Below, piece by piece: positions 9,442 through 17,780 of a DNA stretch of 64,000 bases. Below the pieces are notes generated by a model that did no database searches, was not told the origin of the DNA, and saw nothing but the letters and a program-made list of their open reading frames with translations. A program made the position numbers and the translations under genes. Source of the stretch: Litoreibacter albidus. GTDB taxonomy: Bacteria; Pseudomonadota; Alphaproteobacteria; Rhodobacterales; Rhodobacteraceae. The stretch lies in the NCBI RefSeq assembly GCF_900107015.1, contig NZ_FNOI01000005.1, positions 62,001 through 126,000 of the forward strand, written 5' to 3'. The stretch's first letter is position 1. Each line of letters begins with the position of its first letter.

Positions 9442-10029
9442 ATGGCAAAAGGTACAGATGCACAAAAGCTTGAGGTCCCGTCGGCGGAAAGTATCGCAGC
9501 CGCTGCGCAAGAAAGCGCCAAAGGCGGCCTGCCGCCGGTAGACAAATGGAATCCGCCGTTTTGTGGCGACTTGGACATGCGCATCGCGCGGGATGGGACG
9601 TGGTTCTATCTGGGCACGCCCATTGGGCGGGCGGGGCTGGTGAAGCTGTTCTCGTCGATCATCCGCAAAGACGGCGACGACTATTTCCTTGTGACGCCCG
9701 TGGAGAAAGTGGGCATCAAGGTGGACGACGCGCCATTTGTGGCGCTGGATTTCAACGTGGTGGGCGAAGGCGAGGGCCAGAAACTGCGCTTCGAGACACA
9801 TGTGGGCGACGTCTTTGTTGCAGGGCCGGATCACCCGATCCGCGTGGCCTATGACGACAATGGCGAGCCGTCGCCTTATGTATTGGTTCGCCGCAATCTG
9901 GAGGCGTTGGTGGACCGCAAAAGCTTTTACCGGTTGGTTGATCTGGGGGTTCACCGCGACGGCTGGTTCGGGGTGTGGTCTTCGGGGGAATTCTTCTCGA
10001 TCATTCGCTCTGACGCGCTTGAGGGCTGA
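9442..10029 (+). CDS. DUF1285 domain-containing protein
   Basis: A 195-residue soluble protein recognised as DUF1285. Typical features are WNPPFCGDLDMRIARDGTWFYLGTPIGR (given here only as a region, about residues 36-62), the block after DDYFLVTPVEK, and FRFETH-like beta strands. The fold is beta-rich and the family function is not established. The gene starts 66 bp from moxR in the opposite direction, so the two probably share a divergent promoter region. The N-terminal 30 residues are Ala/Lys-rich and low in complexity. Confidence 0.85.
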   Translation: MAKGTDAQKLEVPSAESIAAAAQESAKGGLPPVDKWNPPFCGDLDMRIARDGTWFYLGTPIGRAGLVKLFSSIIRKDGDDYFLVTPVEKVGIKVDDAPFVALDFNVVGEGEGQKLRFETHVGDVFVAGPDHPIRVAYDDNGEPSPYVLVRRNLEALVDRKSFYRLVDLGVHRDGWFGVWSSGEFFSIIRSDALEG

Positions 10030-10185
10030 TCACATCCGCGTGCGCACTTGGTTGGCACCATAGCTTACAGGCACTTAGCAGCCGTCCTGCGCGATGGCGC
10101 ACAGAGATCGTGCGCGGCAGGGCTTTTCGGGCTGCGGTGAACTGCCTAGCATCGCCCAGATTGCTGACCTGTCGAGAGCCCGCGT

Positions 10186-10449
10186 ATGAACCGTTTCTTG
10201 TTTGCCCACCTGCTGTTTAGCGCCGTGACCTCCGCGCTGATGTCATCGCTAGTGTGCGGCGTCGCCACCTTCCGCATGGTTGGGGCGTCGGCGGCGTTTG
10301 TACACGTGTGGTCCGGCGCGTGGTTTTTCGCGTGGCCTGTGGCGTTCATCGTGCTGGTCAGCATCGGGCCGTTCGTGCGCAAGACCGTTTATCGCGGGTG
10401 CAAGTGCCCGATGGCCGTGCCCTCGCAAGAGCCGCACGAGACGCGCTAG
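10186..10449 (+). CDS. DUF2798 family small membrane protein
   Basis: An 87-residue protein with two transmembrane helices: about residues 7-32, and 42-63 containing FAWPVAFIVLV. It ends in a basic, Cys-containing tail (VYRGCKCP). This layout fits DUF2798, a family of two-helix membrane proteins of unknown role. A 156-bp gap precedes it with no other gene. Its TAG stop overlaps the polA TAG stop within one CTAG (10446-10449). Confidence 0.75.
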   Translation: MNRFLFAHLLFSAVTSALMSSLVCGVATFRMVGASAAFVHVWSGAWFFAWPVAFIVLVSIGPFVRKTVYRGCKCPMAVPSQEPHETR

Positions 10450-13232
10450 TGCGCCTCGGCCCAGTTTGCGCCCTGCCCTGCATCCACCACCAGTGGCACG
10501 TCAAATTTAACCGCTGGATCGGATGCGTTTTCCATGATGCCGCGCACGGTGTTGACCGTGTCGTCCACCGCGTCTTCCGGCACCTCGAAGATCAATTCAT
10601 CGTGGACCTGTAGCAGCATTTTGCACGGCAAGTCCTTGATCGCCGCAGGCATCTGGATCATCGCACGGCGGATGACGTCCGCCGCCGTGCCTTGGATCGG
10701 CGCGTTGATCGCGGCGCGTTTGGCAAAGCCAGCCCCCGGGCCTTTGGCGTTGATCTCCGGCGTGTGGATTTTGCGGCCAAACAGCGTTTGCACGTAGCCG
10801 TTATCCTTGGCGAATTGCACGGTTTCATCCATGTACGCGCGGATGCCGGGGAAGCGTTCAAAGTAGCGGTCGATGAAGCCCTGCGCCTCACTACGCGGAA
10901 TGCGCAGGTTGCGGGCCAGACCGAAGCCGGAGATGCCGTAGATCACCCCGAAGTTGATCGCCTTGGCCTGACGGCGCACGTCTGGTGTCATCTCGTCCAA
11001 AGGCACGCCGAACATCTCTGACGCGGTCATGGCGTGGATATCGTGGCCATCCTTGAAGGCCTGCTTCAGCGCATCAATCCCCGCGACGTGGGCGAGGATA
11101 CGCAGCTCAATCTGGGAATAGTCGAGCGACACAAGCACATTGCCCTGCTCCGCCACAAACGCCTCGCGGATGCGGCGGCCTTCCTCGGAGCGAACAGGAA
11201 TGTTTTGCAGGTTCGGATCGGACGACGACAGACGGCCGGTGTTCGCCCCAACGATAGAATAGCTGGTGTGCACGCGGCCAGTATCGGCGTTGATATGGGT
11301 TTGCAGCGCGTCGGTGTAGGTGGATTTCAGCTTTGACAGCTGGCGCCAATCCAGCACCTTGCCGGGCAACTCATGCTCTGTTGCGAGGTCTTCCAAGATG
11401 TCCACACCCGTGGAGTAGGCACCTGTCTTGCCCTTTTTACCGCCCGGCAATTCCAGCTTGTCGAACAGGATTTCGCCCAGCTGTTTGGGGGAGCCGACGT
11501 TGAAATCCTGGCCTGCGAGTTCGTGAATTTCCGCCTCCAGCCCCGCCATCTTCTGCGCGAACGCGTTGGACATGCGGCTCAGCGTGTCACGGTCCACTTT
11601 GATGCCGTGCCGCTCCATCTGGGCCAGAACCGGCACCAAGGGGCGCTCCAACGTCTCGTAAACTGTGGTGACCCCTTTTTGGTGCAACTGGGGCTTCAAC
11701 AACTGCCAAAGGCGCAGCGTGATATCCGCGTCTTCGGCGGCGTAGGGCGTGGCGTCGTCGATAGGGACACGGTCGAATGTAATCTGACTTTTGCCCGTGC
11801 CGAGCAGGGATTTAATCGGGATCGGGGTGTGCCCCAGATAGCGTTCCGACAATGCGTCCATACCGTGACCATGCAGGCCTGCGTTCTGCGCGTAGCTGAT
11901 CAGCATGGTGTCATCGAACTGGGCCAGATCAATGCCGTATCTGTTAAAGATTTTGGCGTCGTATTTCATGTTCTGGCCGATTTTGAGGATGCTTTCATCC
12001 TCAAGCATGGGTTTCAGCAGATCGAGCGCCTCTTGCAGGGGCATTTGCCCCTCCGCCGCGGCGTCGGAGCCAAACAAATCATCGCTGCCTTGCTTGTGCG
12101 CCAGCGGGATGTAGCAGGCGTGACCCGCGTTCACGCAGAGCGATATGCCCACGAGGTCCACAACCATATCGTCAAGGCCTGTGGTCTCGGTGTCGACGGC
12201 GACATGGCCATGCTCATAGACAAGATCGACCCATGTTTGCAGCGTGATCGCATCGCGCACTGTCTCGTAAGTGGCGTCTTTGATTTCGGGCATTTCCGGC
12301 GCGTCAGCGGCAACGGGGGCTGCGTCCTCGATAACCGGTGCCTCTGTCCCCAGCTTATCGGCGATACGCTTGGTTAACGTGCGGAATTCCATGCGGGCGA
12401 GGAAGTCGAGCAGGCGTTCTGGGTCCGGATCGCGGACCTCCAAATCGTCAATGGAGAAGGTCAGCGGCGTGTTTTCATCCAGCTGCACCAGTCGTTTAGA
12501 CAGTTCGATCTGGGCGCGGTGCTCAATCAGGGTCTGGCGGCGTTTGGGCTGTTTGATTTCCTCGGCGCGGTCCAAAAGCTGCTCCAGCGAGCCGTATTCA
12601 TTAATCAGCAGGGCCGCCGTTTTGATACCGATACCCGGCGCGCCGGGTACGTTATCGACGCTATCGCCTGCCAGCGCTTGCACATCGACAACGCGGTTCG
12701 GGCCTACGCCGAATTTTTCCTCAACGCCTTCGACGTCGATGACCTTGTTCTTCATCGCATCCAGCATTTCGACGCCGCCGCCGACAAGCTGCATCAAGTC
12801 CTTATCGCTGGAGATGATCGTGCAACGTCCGCCGAGGTCGCGCGCCTGCACGGCAAGGGTCGCGATGATGTCGTCGGCCTCATAGCCCTCCATCTCCTCG
12901 CAGGCGATGTTGAAGGCCACCGTGGCTTCGCGTGTTAGGGGCATTTGCGGGCGCAAATCCTCTGGCATGGCGTCGCGGTTGGCTTTGTAGAGATCATACA
13001 TATCGTTGCGGAAAGTGTGTGACCCTTTGTCAAAGATCACAGCAACATGGGTCGGCGCGTCGGGGCCGTTGTTGCCCTCCACATAGCGCTGCAACATGTT
13101 GCAAAATCCCGCAACCGCCCCGATGGGCAGCCCGTCAGACTTGCGTGTGAGCGGTGGTAGAGCGTGGTAGGCGCGGAAGATAAAGGCAGAGCCGTCGATC
13201 AGGTGCAGATGGCAGCCCTTGCCGAACGCCAC
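10446..13232 (-). CDS. polA: DNA polymerase I
   Basis: A 928-residue full-length Pol I, the length of the E. coli enzyme; it removes RNA primers and fills gaps. The N-terminal 5'-3' exonuclease spans about residues 1-290 (DGSAF, SSDKDLMQLV, GDSVDNVPG). The 3'-5' proofreading domain keeps its acidic pair in VDTETTG (D347, E349), so proofreading appears intact. The polymerase domain has SLDYSQIELR, the O-helix RRQAKAINFGVIYG and VHDE (His877-Glu879). The start is GTG; its G is also the last base of the upstream zinc-finger gene's TAG. It is convergent with the DUF2798 gene. Confidence 0.97.
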   Translation of the reverse strand: MAFGKGCHLHLIDGSAFIFRAYHALPPLTRKSDGLPIGAVAGFCNMLQRYVEGNNGPDAPTHVAVIFDKGSHTFRNDMYDLYKANRDAMPEDLRPQMPLTREATVAFNIACEEMEGYEADDIIATLAVQARDLGGRCTIISSDKDLMQLVGGGVEMLDAMKNKVIDVEGVEEKFGVGPNRVVDVQALAGDSVDNVPGAPGIGIKTAALLINEYGSLEQLLDRAEEIKQPKRRQTLIEHRAQIELSKRLVQLDENTPLTFSIDDLEVRDPDPERLLDFLARMEFRTLTKRIADKLGTEAPVIEDAAPVAADAPEMPEIKDATYETVRDAITLQTWVDLVYEHGHVAVDTETTGLDDMVVDLVGISLCVNAGHACYIPLAHKQGSDDLFGSDAAAEGQMPLQEALDLLKPMLEDESILKIGQNMKYDAKIFNRYGIDLAQFDDTMLISYAQNAGLHGHGMDALSERYLGHTPIPIKSLLGTGKSQITFDRVPIDDATPYAAEDADITLRLWQLLKPQLHQKGVTTVYETLERPLVPVLAQMERHGIKVDRDTLSRMSNAFAQKMAGLEAEIHELAGQDFNVGSPKQLGEILFDKLELPGGKKGKTGAYSTGVDILEDLATEHELPGKVLDWRQLSKLKSTYTDALQTHINADTGRVHTSYSIVGANTGRLSSSDPNLQNIPVRSEEGRRIREAFVAEQGNVLVSLDYSQIELRILAHVAGIDALKQAFKDGHDIHAMTASEMFGVPLDEMTPDVRRQAKAINFGVIYGISGFGLARNLRIPRSEAQGFIDRYFERFPGIRAYMDETVQFAKDNGYVQTLFGRKIHTPEINAKGPGAGFAKRAAINAPIQGTAADVIRRAMIQMPAAIKDLPCKMLLQVHDELIFEVPEDAVDDTVNTVRGIMENASDPAVKFDVPLVVDAGQGANWAEAH

Positions 13233-13411
13233 TAGACTTTACCCTCAAAGTCTTTGTGGACGATCTTTTTATCGCAGTAGGGACATTCAACATAGCCGAC
13301 AGTCGCAGGGATTTGCAGCCAGACACGCGGGTGGCCCAAGGCCCCTTCGCCGCCATCACACGCGACGCGCATGGTGTCCACAATTACAGTCTCAGGAGCA
13401 GCAGTGGCCAT
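13232..13411 (-). CDS. Small CHCC zinc-finger protein
   Basis: A 59-residue protein, shorter than most ORF cut-offs. It has the CHCC zinc-finger pattern Cys18, His27, Cys43 and Cys46, with GGEGALGHPRVWL around the His and VECPYCDKKI around the last Cys pair. The same fold occurs in the NDUFS6-like subunit of complex I and in small stand-alone alphaproteobacterial proteins. Its TAG stop shares one base with the polA GTG start (TAGTG), so the two are probably co-transcribed and coupled. Whether it serves respiration or something linked to Pol I is not shown by sequence. Confidence 0.88.
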   Translation of the reverse strand: MATAAPETVIVDTMRVACDGGEGALGHPRVWLQIPATVGYVECPYCDKKIVHKDFEGKV

Positions 13412-13645
13412 GATGAATCGTCCCGTTTCAAGAGTAAATCAGAGGGGGCAATCATAGCGCCCCCACCCGCGCCGACAAGGGCGGACTGCGCGCGCAGTGC
13501 AGAACAAAAGCGCGATCGCCGCAGAAAAAATGCCCGGCAGCCGGATTGCCGTGGTGTCGTCACAAAATCGCGGTTTTTAGGGCACCTTCGGCGGCGATAC
13601 CCACAGGGGTATCCAAACGCGACTTCCAGCAAGGACATTTTAAAT
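13412..13645. other. Intergenic region between zinc-finger gene and RTX gene
   Basis: This divergent region must hold the promoters of the polA unit (minus) and the RTX gene (plus). I see no further gene or clear terminator. AAGGAC at 13631-13636 is the likely ribosome-binding site of the RTX gene. A long in-frame extension of the RTX frame into this region is compositionally poor and not supported. Confidence 0.4.
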
Positions 13646-14635
13646 ATGATCGGTTTATTTTCAATTATTGCGCTGCTTGGTGTGGGGTTGGTCACGGATG
13701 TGTTCGGCGGAAGCGACGATAAAGCCGCTGACGACGCCCAAAACCCTGAAGACGGTGGTGGCGAGGAAGCTACGCTCATCGGCACCGAGAACGGCGATAT
13801 CATTGAGGCGACCACTGCCAATGAAACCATCAACGCAAACGCGGGCGACGATATTGTTGACGGCGGCGCGGGCGATGACACGCTGAACGGCGGGCCGGGC
13901 GACGACCTGATGACGGGCGGCGACGGCAATGACATTGTGAACGGCGGCGAAGGTGACGACGTGTTGTTCGGTGGCGAAGGCGACGACCTGATCCGCGGCA
14001 GCGTTGGCCAAGACAGCCTTTACGGCGAAGCGGGCGACGACACCATCAGCGGCGGCGAAGACGGGGACACGATGTTTGGCGGGGACGGCAACGACACCCT
14101 GCGCGGCAACGCGGGCGACGACCACTTGATTGGCAACGGCGGCGACGACGTTCTGGAAGGCGGCGCAGGTAACGATCTGATCAACGGTGATATGGGCGTC
14201 GACACCTTGCGGGGCGGCGATGGCAACGACATCATTCTAGGCTTGGAGGACGGTATCGAGGACGGATTGTTCGGAGCCGAGGATTACGATCAAGGCGACA
14301 CGCTTGTAGGCGGTGCGGGTGACGACACTCTGCAAATCGGCAATGGCGATAGCGCCACGGGCGGCGCGGGGTCGGATCTGTTTACGCTTGGCACATGGTT
14401 GAACGCGAACTCGGGCGCGGTGGTCGAGGATTACAACGACACCGAAGACGCCATCCGCCTACGCTACAACGCGGCCGACCCCGAGCCTGCGGTTAGTGTC
14501 ACGATCACAGCCGACGGCGCGGATATCCTGATCGACGGCGACGTCGTGGCCACGGTGTTGGGGGCCACAACGCTGACGCCGCAGGACATTGATCTGGTCG
14601 CGACGAACTTCGGACCGTCCGAGCGGGCGGCCTAA
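13646..14635 (+). CDS. RTX-type calcium-binding repeat protein with N-terminal anchor
   Basis: A 329-residue acidic protein. Residues 1-22 form one hydrophobic segment (GLFSIIALLGVGLV). From about residue 65 to 205 there are tandem nonapeptides of the GGxGxDxUx type (GGAGDDTLN, GGPGDDLMT and so on), which bind calcium and fold as a parallel beta-roll. The C-terminal 90 residues (DLFTLGTWLNA, VVEDYNDTEDAIRL) resemble the domain after RTX repeats in secreted Roseobacter proteins. The ATG is preceded by AAGGAC; an in-frame start about 390 nt upstream is rejected. No type I secretion genes are adjacent. An N-terminal hydrophobic helix is unusual for a type I substrate, so it may be membrane-anchored. 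Confidence 0.85.
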   Translation: MIGLFSIIALLGVGLVTDVFGGSDDKAADDAQNPEDGGGEEATLIGTENGDIIEATTANETINANAGDDIVDGGAGDDTLNGGPGDDLMTGGDGNDIVNGGEGDDVLFGGEGDDLIRGSVGQDSLYGEAGDDTISGGEDGDTMFGGDGNDTLRGNAGDDHLIGNGGDDVLEGGAGNDLINGDMGVDTLRGGDGNDIILGLEDGIEDGLFGAEDYDQGDTLVGGAGDDTLQIGNGDSATGGAGSDLFTLGTWLNANSGAVVEDYNDTEDAIRLRYNAADPEPAVSVTITADGADILIDGDVVATVLGATTLTPQDIDLVATNFGPSERAA

Positions 14636-14639
14636 CGCC

Positions 14640-15017
14640 CTACTCCGTCTTCGCGAGCATCCGGCCCAGCGGACGGCCACCGATGATATGTACGTGAAGG
14701 TGCGGCACCTCCTGCACACCGTTGCGACCGGCGTTGGAGATGGCACGAAAGCCGTCTTCGCTGACGCCCTCAAGGCGACACACTTCGCCGATGGCGCGCA
14801 TGAAGCCGACGATCTCGGCCTCCGACGCCTCTTGGGTGAAGTGGTCCATGGAAACATACGGCCCCTTGGGGATCACCAGCACATGCGTGGGCGCGGCGGG
14901 CGAGATATCGCGGAAGGCCAAGGCGTGGTCGCTCTCAAACACGGTATCATTGGGGATTTCGCCGCGCAGGATTTTGGCAAAGATGTTTTGGTCGTCGTAA
15001 GCGTAGGCCATGGGCAT
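14640..15017 (-). CDS. HIT family nucleotide hydrolase/transferase
   Basis: A 125-residue histidine-triad protein of the Hint/HinT type, which hydrolyses nucleoside phosphoramidates or related substrates. The catalytic triad motif HLHVHIIGG is near residues 107-115. The N-terminal Hint segment is IFAKILRGEIP. Either of two ATGs could serve; the upstream one overlaps the previous gene's TAA (TAATG), the other is two codons later. It follows the GT14 glycosyltransferase gene in the same direction and ends 4 bp from the RTX gene end. Confidence 0.92.
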   Translation of the reverse strand: MPMAYAYDDQNIFAKILRGEIPNDTVFESDHALAFRDISPAAPTHVLVIPKGPYVSMDHFTQEASEAEIVGFMRAIGEVCRLEGVSEDGFRAISNAGRNGVQEVPHLHVHIIGGRPLGRMLAKTE

Positions 15018-16594
15018 TAGTCCTCAAACAGGTAGTCGATGTTCAATATCTCGCGGGCCTTTTCCTCTGACACGTCAAGGAAGGCCATCAAGGGCACGAT
15101 GTTTTCGTCGCGCGACTGGTTCTCCGACACCTTAAAGTAATTCGGGAAGTCCGCATCCTTGATCTGGTCACTCTCGAACAGAAAATTCTGGCGCACGGTG
15201 GGCAGCAACCTGTCGATGGTGTCTTGCGGCGTCATCTCGCCCGCCAGCCCTACCCGTTTGGCGTGGCCCAGCAGGTATTCATCCTCGAAGCGGCACTCGA
15301 TTTCCAGCAGTCGCGTGGTGGAGTTGTCGGAGAACAAATCACTGAGCAAGTCCAGATTGGACGGATCGAGGCAGATCACCATGCGGTTCTGTTCGTAATG
15401 GTCGTAGAGCAGCCGCATCAATGCGCGGCGGTGACGCGTGCGCTTGTCGAGCGTGCTTTGGATGCCGCCCAGGTCCGGCAGCACGGTGTCTGCCTCGTCA
15501 AACAGATACTCCGCGCCTTTCAACTCCGTGTGCTCCAATATCCGGCTGATCAGGCGCTTGGCCACGTGCCATTTCTTGCAGGCGATCACCATCAGTTCGC
15601 GGTCGCGTCCGAGCGAGCTTTCGCGTTCCCAGAACCGCGGGGCAAAGCGGCGGCCGATGCGGCCACGTCCGGTCAGGAACTTGAACAGCGTCAGCCCCTC
15701 ATTGGAGGTTTGAAAATCCATCCGCTCCGACGCGTAAAGGTCGCCCAACCGCTCCTTCAGCTCTAGCGCGTCTGGGGAAACCTTGCGCGCGAACAAAAAG
15801 TCCTGACTGAGCAGCAGATCGTAATGATCATTATAGAATGTCACCGGCATGCCGTAGTCGGTGAACATCAAAAACGTCAGCGTCCGCGTCTTGATTTCGG
15901 CAGAGGGCACAAGGTGGCGCACCAACGTTTGGAAAAACGTCTCGTCCGGAATCCACGTCGTCTTGAAGAAGCGCATGACGTCGGGCCGGTCACGGGTGAA
16001 GTCCAGCACCCATTCCACCGTGCGCCGCCGCAAGCACCACCATTGCGACCCGATCATCATTTGCAGATCGGCGGGTATCTCGCGCGTGAAGCCGAACTTC
16101 TTTTGCAACTCGTAAGAGGTGTAGAACAGCCATTTGCGCGTGCGCTCGTTAAACCAGTGGCGGTAAATCAGGCGGTCGGCCTTCATGCCCGTCTTGATCC
16201 AGTCCGAAGCAAAGAAGTCGAAGCTTTCGATGTAGTCGACATCGTTCGAATCGAGTGCCTCATGGGCGTAGGTCGCGGATTTGATGGCCATGCAATCGCC
16301 GGACAGCATGTAGAAATGGGTGGCGCGCGGGAATTCATCCACCGCAGCGCGCATGGCGTGCAGGGTTGCCTGCACCAACGACCACTCCCCCCAACCGCAT
16401 TTGATGCGCTTTTTGGCGAAGGCCACGTTCGGGTTATCGTCCAACGCCGCGCGAATCTGTTTATAGGCGGCGGGGCTGGCGCTGGCATCGAAGTGGATAG
16501 ACATGCAGTCCCCCGCCGCCGTCAAACGCTCCGCTTGGTCAATAATTGCTAAGGGGTCTTTATGACACAGCAAAATGAAGGCGATTTTTGCCAT
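15017..16594 (-). CDS. GT14 (core-2/I-branching type) glycosyltransferase with DUF5928-like C-terminus
   Basis: A 525-residue protein. The first 270 or so residues match beta-1,6-N-acetylglucosaminyltransferases of family GT14: AFILLCHKDP at the start, IHFDASAS, the region FYMLSGDCMAIKS, GSQWWCLRRR and a PDETFFQT motif. The C-terminal half resembles DUF5928, which is fused to this domain in Roseobacter proteins, and has no known activity. No signal peptide or membrane segment is seen, so it is probably cytoplasmic, acting on a nucleotide-sugar donor. The divergent sulfotransferase gene suggests both modify an exported glycan or glycolipid. Substrate unknown. Confidence 0.82.
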   Translation of the reverse strand: MAKIAFILLCHKDPLAIIDQAERLTAAGDCMSIHFDASASPAAYKQIRAALDDNPNVAFAKKRIKCGWGEWSLVQATLHAMRAAVDEFPRATHFYMLSGDCMAIKSATYAHEALDSNDVDYIESFDFFASDWIKTGMKADRLIYRHWFNERTRKWLFYTSYELQKKFGFTREIPADLQMMIGSQWWCLRRRTVEWVLDFTRDRPDVMRFFKTTWIPDETFFQTLVRHLVPSAEIKTRTLTFLMFTDYGMPVTFYNDHYDLLLSQDFLFARKVSPDALELKERLGDLYASERMDFQTSNEGLTLFKFLTGRGRIGRRFAPRFWERESSLGRDRELMVIACKKWHVAKRLISRILEHTELKGAEYLFDEADTVLPDLGGIQSTLDKRTRHRRALMRLLYDHYEQNRMVICLDPSNLDLLSDLFSDNSTTRLLEIECRFEDEYLLGHAKRVGLAGEMTPQDTIDRLLPTVRQNFLFESDQIKDADFPNYFKVSENQSRDENIVPLMAFLDVSEEKAREILNIDYLFED

Positions 16595-16714
16595 CTGGAA
16601 ATTCCCCCCTGACCTGACTTAAAACTCTTTTAGGTTTGCCTACATAACCTTAGGTGCGGTTGCTTAAACAGTCCGCAATTGCAATTGTAGGTGTAATTGT
16701 GGCCAAAACGTAAA

Positions 16715-16728
16715 CAATCGGCCGATTG
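16715..16728. promoter_or_regulatory. Perfect 14-bp palindrome in divergent promoter region
   Basis: CAATCGGCCGATTG is a perfect palindrome 23-36 bp before the sulfotransferase start. Two overlapping-style CAATTG palindromes lie just upstream at 16676-16687. The 156-bp region separates the divergent GT14 and sulfotransferase genes, so a shared regulator could act here. No regulator is identified. Confidence 0.35.
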
Positions 16729-16750
16729 ATGCGAGAACGAGGATAGCAGT

Positions 16751-17569
16751 ATGGGGTTTCCAGGAACCTGGATGACGGAAAGCGAAAGCATGGTGTACCG
16801 CGTTGTGCCCAAATGCGCCTGCTCCTCCATCGGCCAGATCATGTATTATTCCGATCACGGCGAGTTTTTTGACGGCGACATCCACGACGCGACGGGCAAG
16901 TTGCACAAATGGGCGATCGAGGCCAGCCAGCCGAAGATCGAACAAAACGTCACCTCCCACAAAAGCTATGCCTTCACCTGCGTGCGCAACCCGTATGGGC
17001 GCATCCTGTCGTCGTTCTTCGACAAGATTTGCGGCATCCAGCGCAATGGCAAACGCTATCGGGGCAATCTGGTGCCGCTGCTTGTGCAGAAATACGGCAT
17101 TGAGGTGGGCGATCCGGAAACCGGCTTCGAGTTTGACCAAATCGAGTCGTTTCGCCGCTTCTTGCTGTTCGCGCGCGACACCATCCGCTGGAAGCGCCCG
17201 ATGGATCCGGACATCCACTGGTCGGCCATGTCGGGCCATATCTCCACCTTCATCGTGAACGGCGGGCGCTACGACAACATCTTCTTCACCGAAACTTTCA
17301 ACGACGGCATGCAGTCGGTGATGGACGCAGTGGAAACCAAACACGCCGTCGACGTCGCCACCATACCGCGCTTCAACGAAAGCGAAGGGCACGGCCCCAA
17401 ACGCCTGCACCCGATTGAGGATTACTTCGACGACCTGTCGATGCATCTGGTCTATGAAATCTACAAGCGCGACTTCAACCTGTTCAAATATGACTTCGAC
17501 AACCCTGCTAATAAAATGCCCATCGGAGAAATTGATCTGGATGAGGTCCACGCCAAGCTTGGTGACTAG
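16751..17569 (+). CDS. Sulfotransferase family 2-like protein
   Basis: A 272-residue cytoplasmic protein resembling carbohydrate sulfotransferases (sulfotransferase family 2), which move sulfate from PAPS to sugars. The 5'-phosphosulfate-binding element is MVYRVVPKCACSS (about residues 17-29), in which K-C-A-C-S replaces the usual K-A-G/A-S/C-T. The 3'-phosphate-binding region is FTCVRNPYGRILSSF (about 75-89), with the conserved Arg-Asn-Pro. No signal peptide is visible. It is divergent from the GT14 gene. The acceptor, perhaps a capsular or lipid-linked glycan, is inferred only. Confidence 0.8.
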   Translation: MGFPGTWMTESESMVYRVVPKCACSSIGQIMYYSDHGEFFDGDIHDATGKLHKWAIEASQPKIEQNVTSHKSYAFTCVRNPYGRILSSFFDKICGIQRNGKRYRGNLVPLLVQKYGIEVGDPETGFEFDQIESFRRFLLFARDTIRWKRPMDPDIHWSAMSGHISTFIVNGGRYDNIFFTETFNDGMQSVMDAVETKHAVDVATIPRFNESEGHGPKRLHPIEDYFDDLSMHLVYEIYKRDFNLFKYDFDNPANKMPIGEIDLDEVHAKLGD

Positions 17570-17586
17570 ATAAACCGCGCGCGCAA

Positions 17587-17604
17587 GCGGGGGCCAGCCC
17601 CCGC
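17587..17604 (+). terminator. GC hairpin after sulfotransferase gene
   Basis: GCGGGGG, a CCAG loop, then CCCCCGC, 18 bp after the sulfotransferase stop. It lacks a T tract, so it may stabilise the mRNA end rather than terminate by itself. Confidence 0.4.
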
Positions 17605-17634
17605 ACCCCCGGGATATTTATGGGCCAATGAGAG
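17605..17634. repeat. Short dispersed intergenic repeat, copy B (inverted)
   Basis: In reverse complement this segment reads TCTCATTGGCCC followed by an AAATATCCC core, matching copy C at 17781-17810 and, more weakly, copy A at 11-40. Copies B and C form an inverted pair about 145 bp apart that flanks the possible small RNA. Confidence 0.5.
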
Positions 17635-17642
17635 GGTAACGG

Positions 17643-17765
17643 TTCTTTAACGGGAATCTCCGAGACTGGTTGCGCGGTACAGGCGGGGACGCCGATGGCC
17701 GTGGCCGGTGAGGGTTTAGACCTGTCACCAAGGCGGGCGGCTCAAACGGACCGCTCGCCTTTTTC
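17643..17765 (+). ncRNA. Candidate small RNA with intrinsic terminator
   Basis: This interval lies between two convergent genes and contains no ORF. It can form a hairpin GGTGAGGG/CCTGTCACC (17707-17729) followed at once by the terminator hairpin at 17731-17765 with a T run. It could be an intergenic sRNA or just the 3' end of the sulfotransferase transcript. A covariance search of alphaproteobacterial sRNA families would be decisive; I cannot assign a family. Confidence 0.3.
17731..17765 (+). terminator. Rho-independent terminator
   Basis: GGCGGGCGG pairs with CCGCTCGCC (one G-U) around a 10-nt loop, followed by TTTTT. Orientation is plus, so it ends transcription from the sulfotransferase gene or from the candidate small RNA. 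Confidence 0.75.
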
Positions 17766-17780
17766 TATTAGCGCCAGATC

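Noticed and set aside
11373-12377. A 334-codon plus-strand frame opposite polA
   Set aside because: It is antisense to the conserved exonuclease and polymerase parts of polA, has no ribosome-binding site and no family features.
13135-13383. An 82-codon minus-strand frame over the polA start
   Set aside because: It is a frame-shifted shadow of the CHCC zinc-finger and polA genes; the real short gene is at 13232-13411 in another frame.
13800-14240. Regular GGC/GAC-rich repeats that could be mistaken for a tandem DNA repeat or CRISPR
   Set aside because: The 27-nt period encodes RTX nonapeptides; there are no constant repeats with unique spacers.
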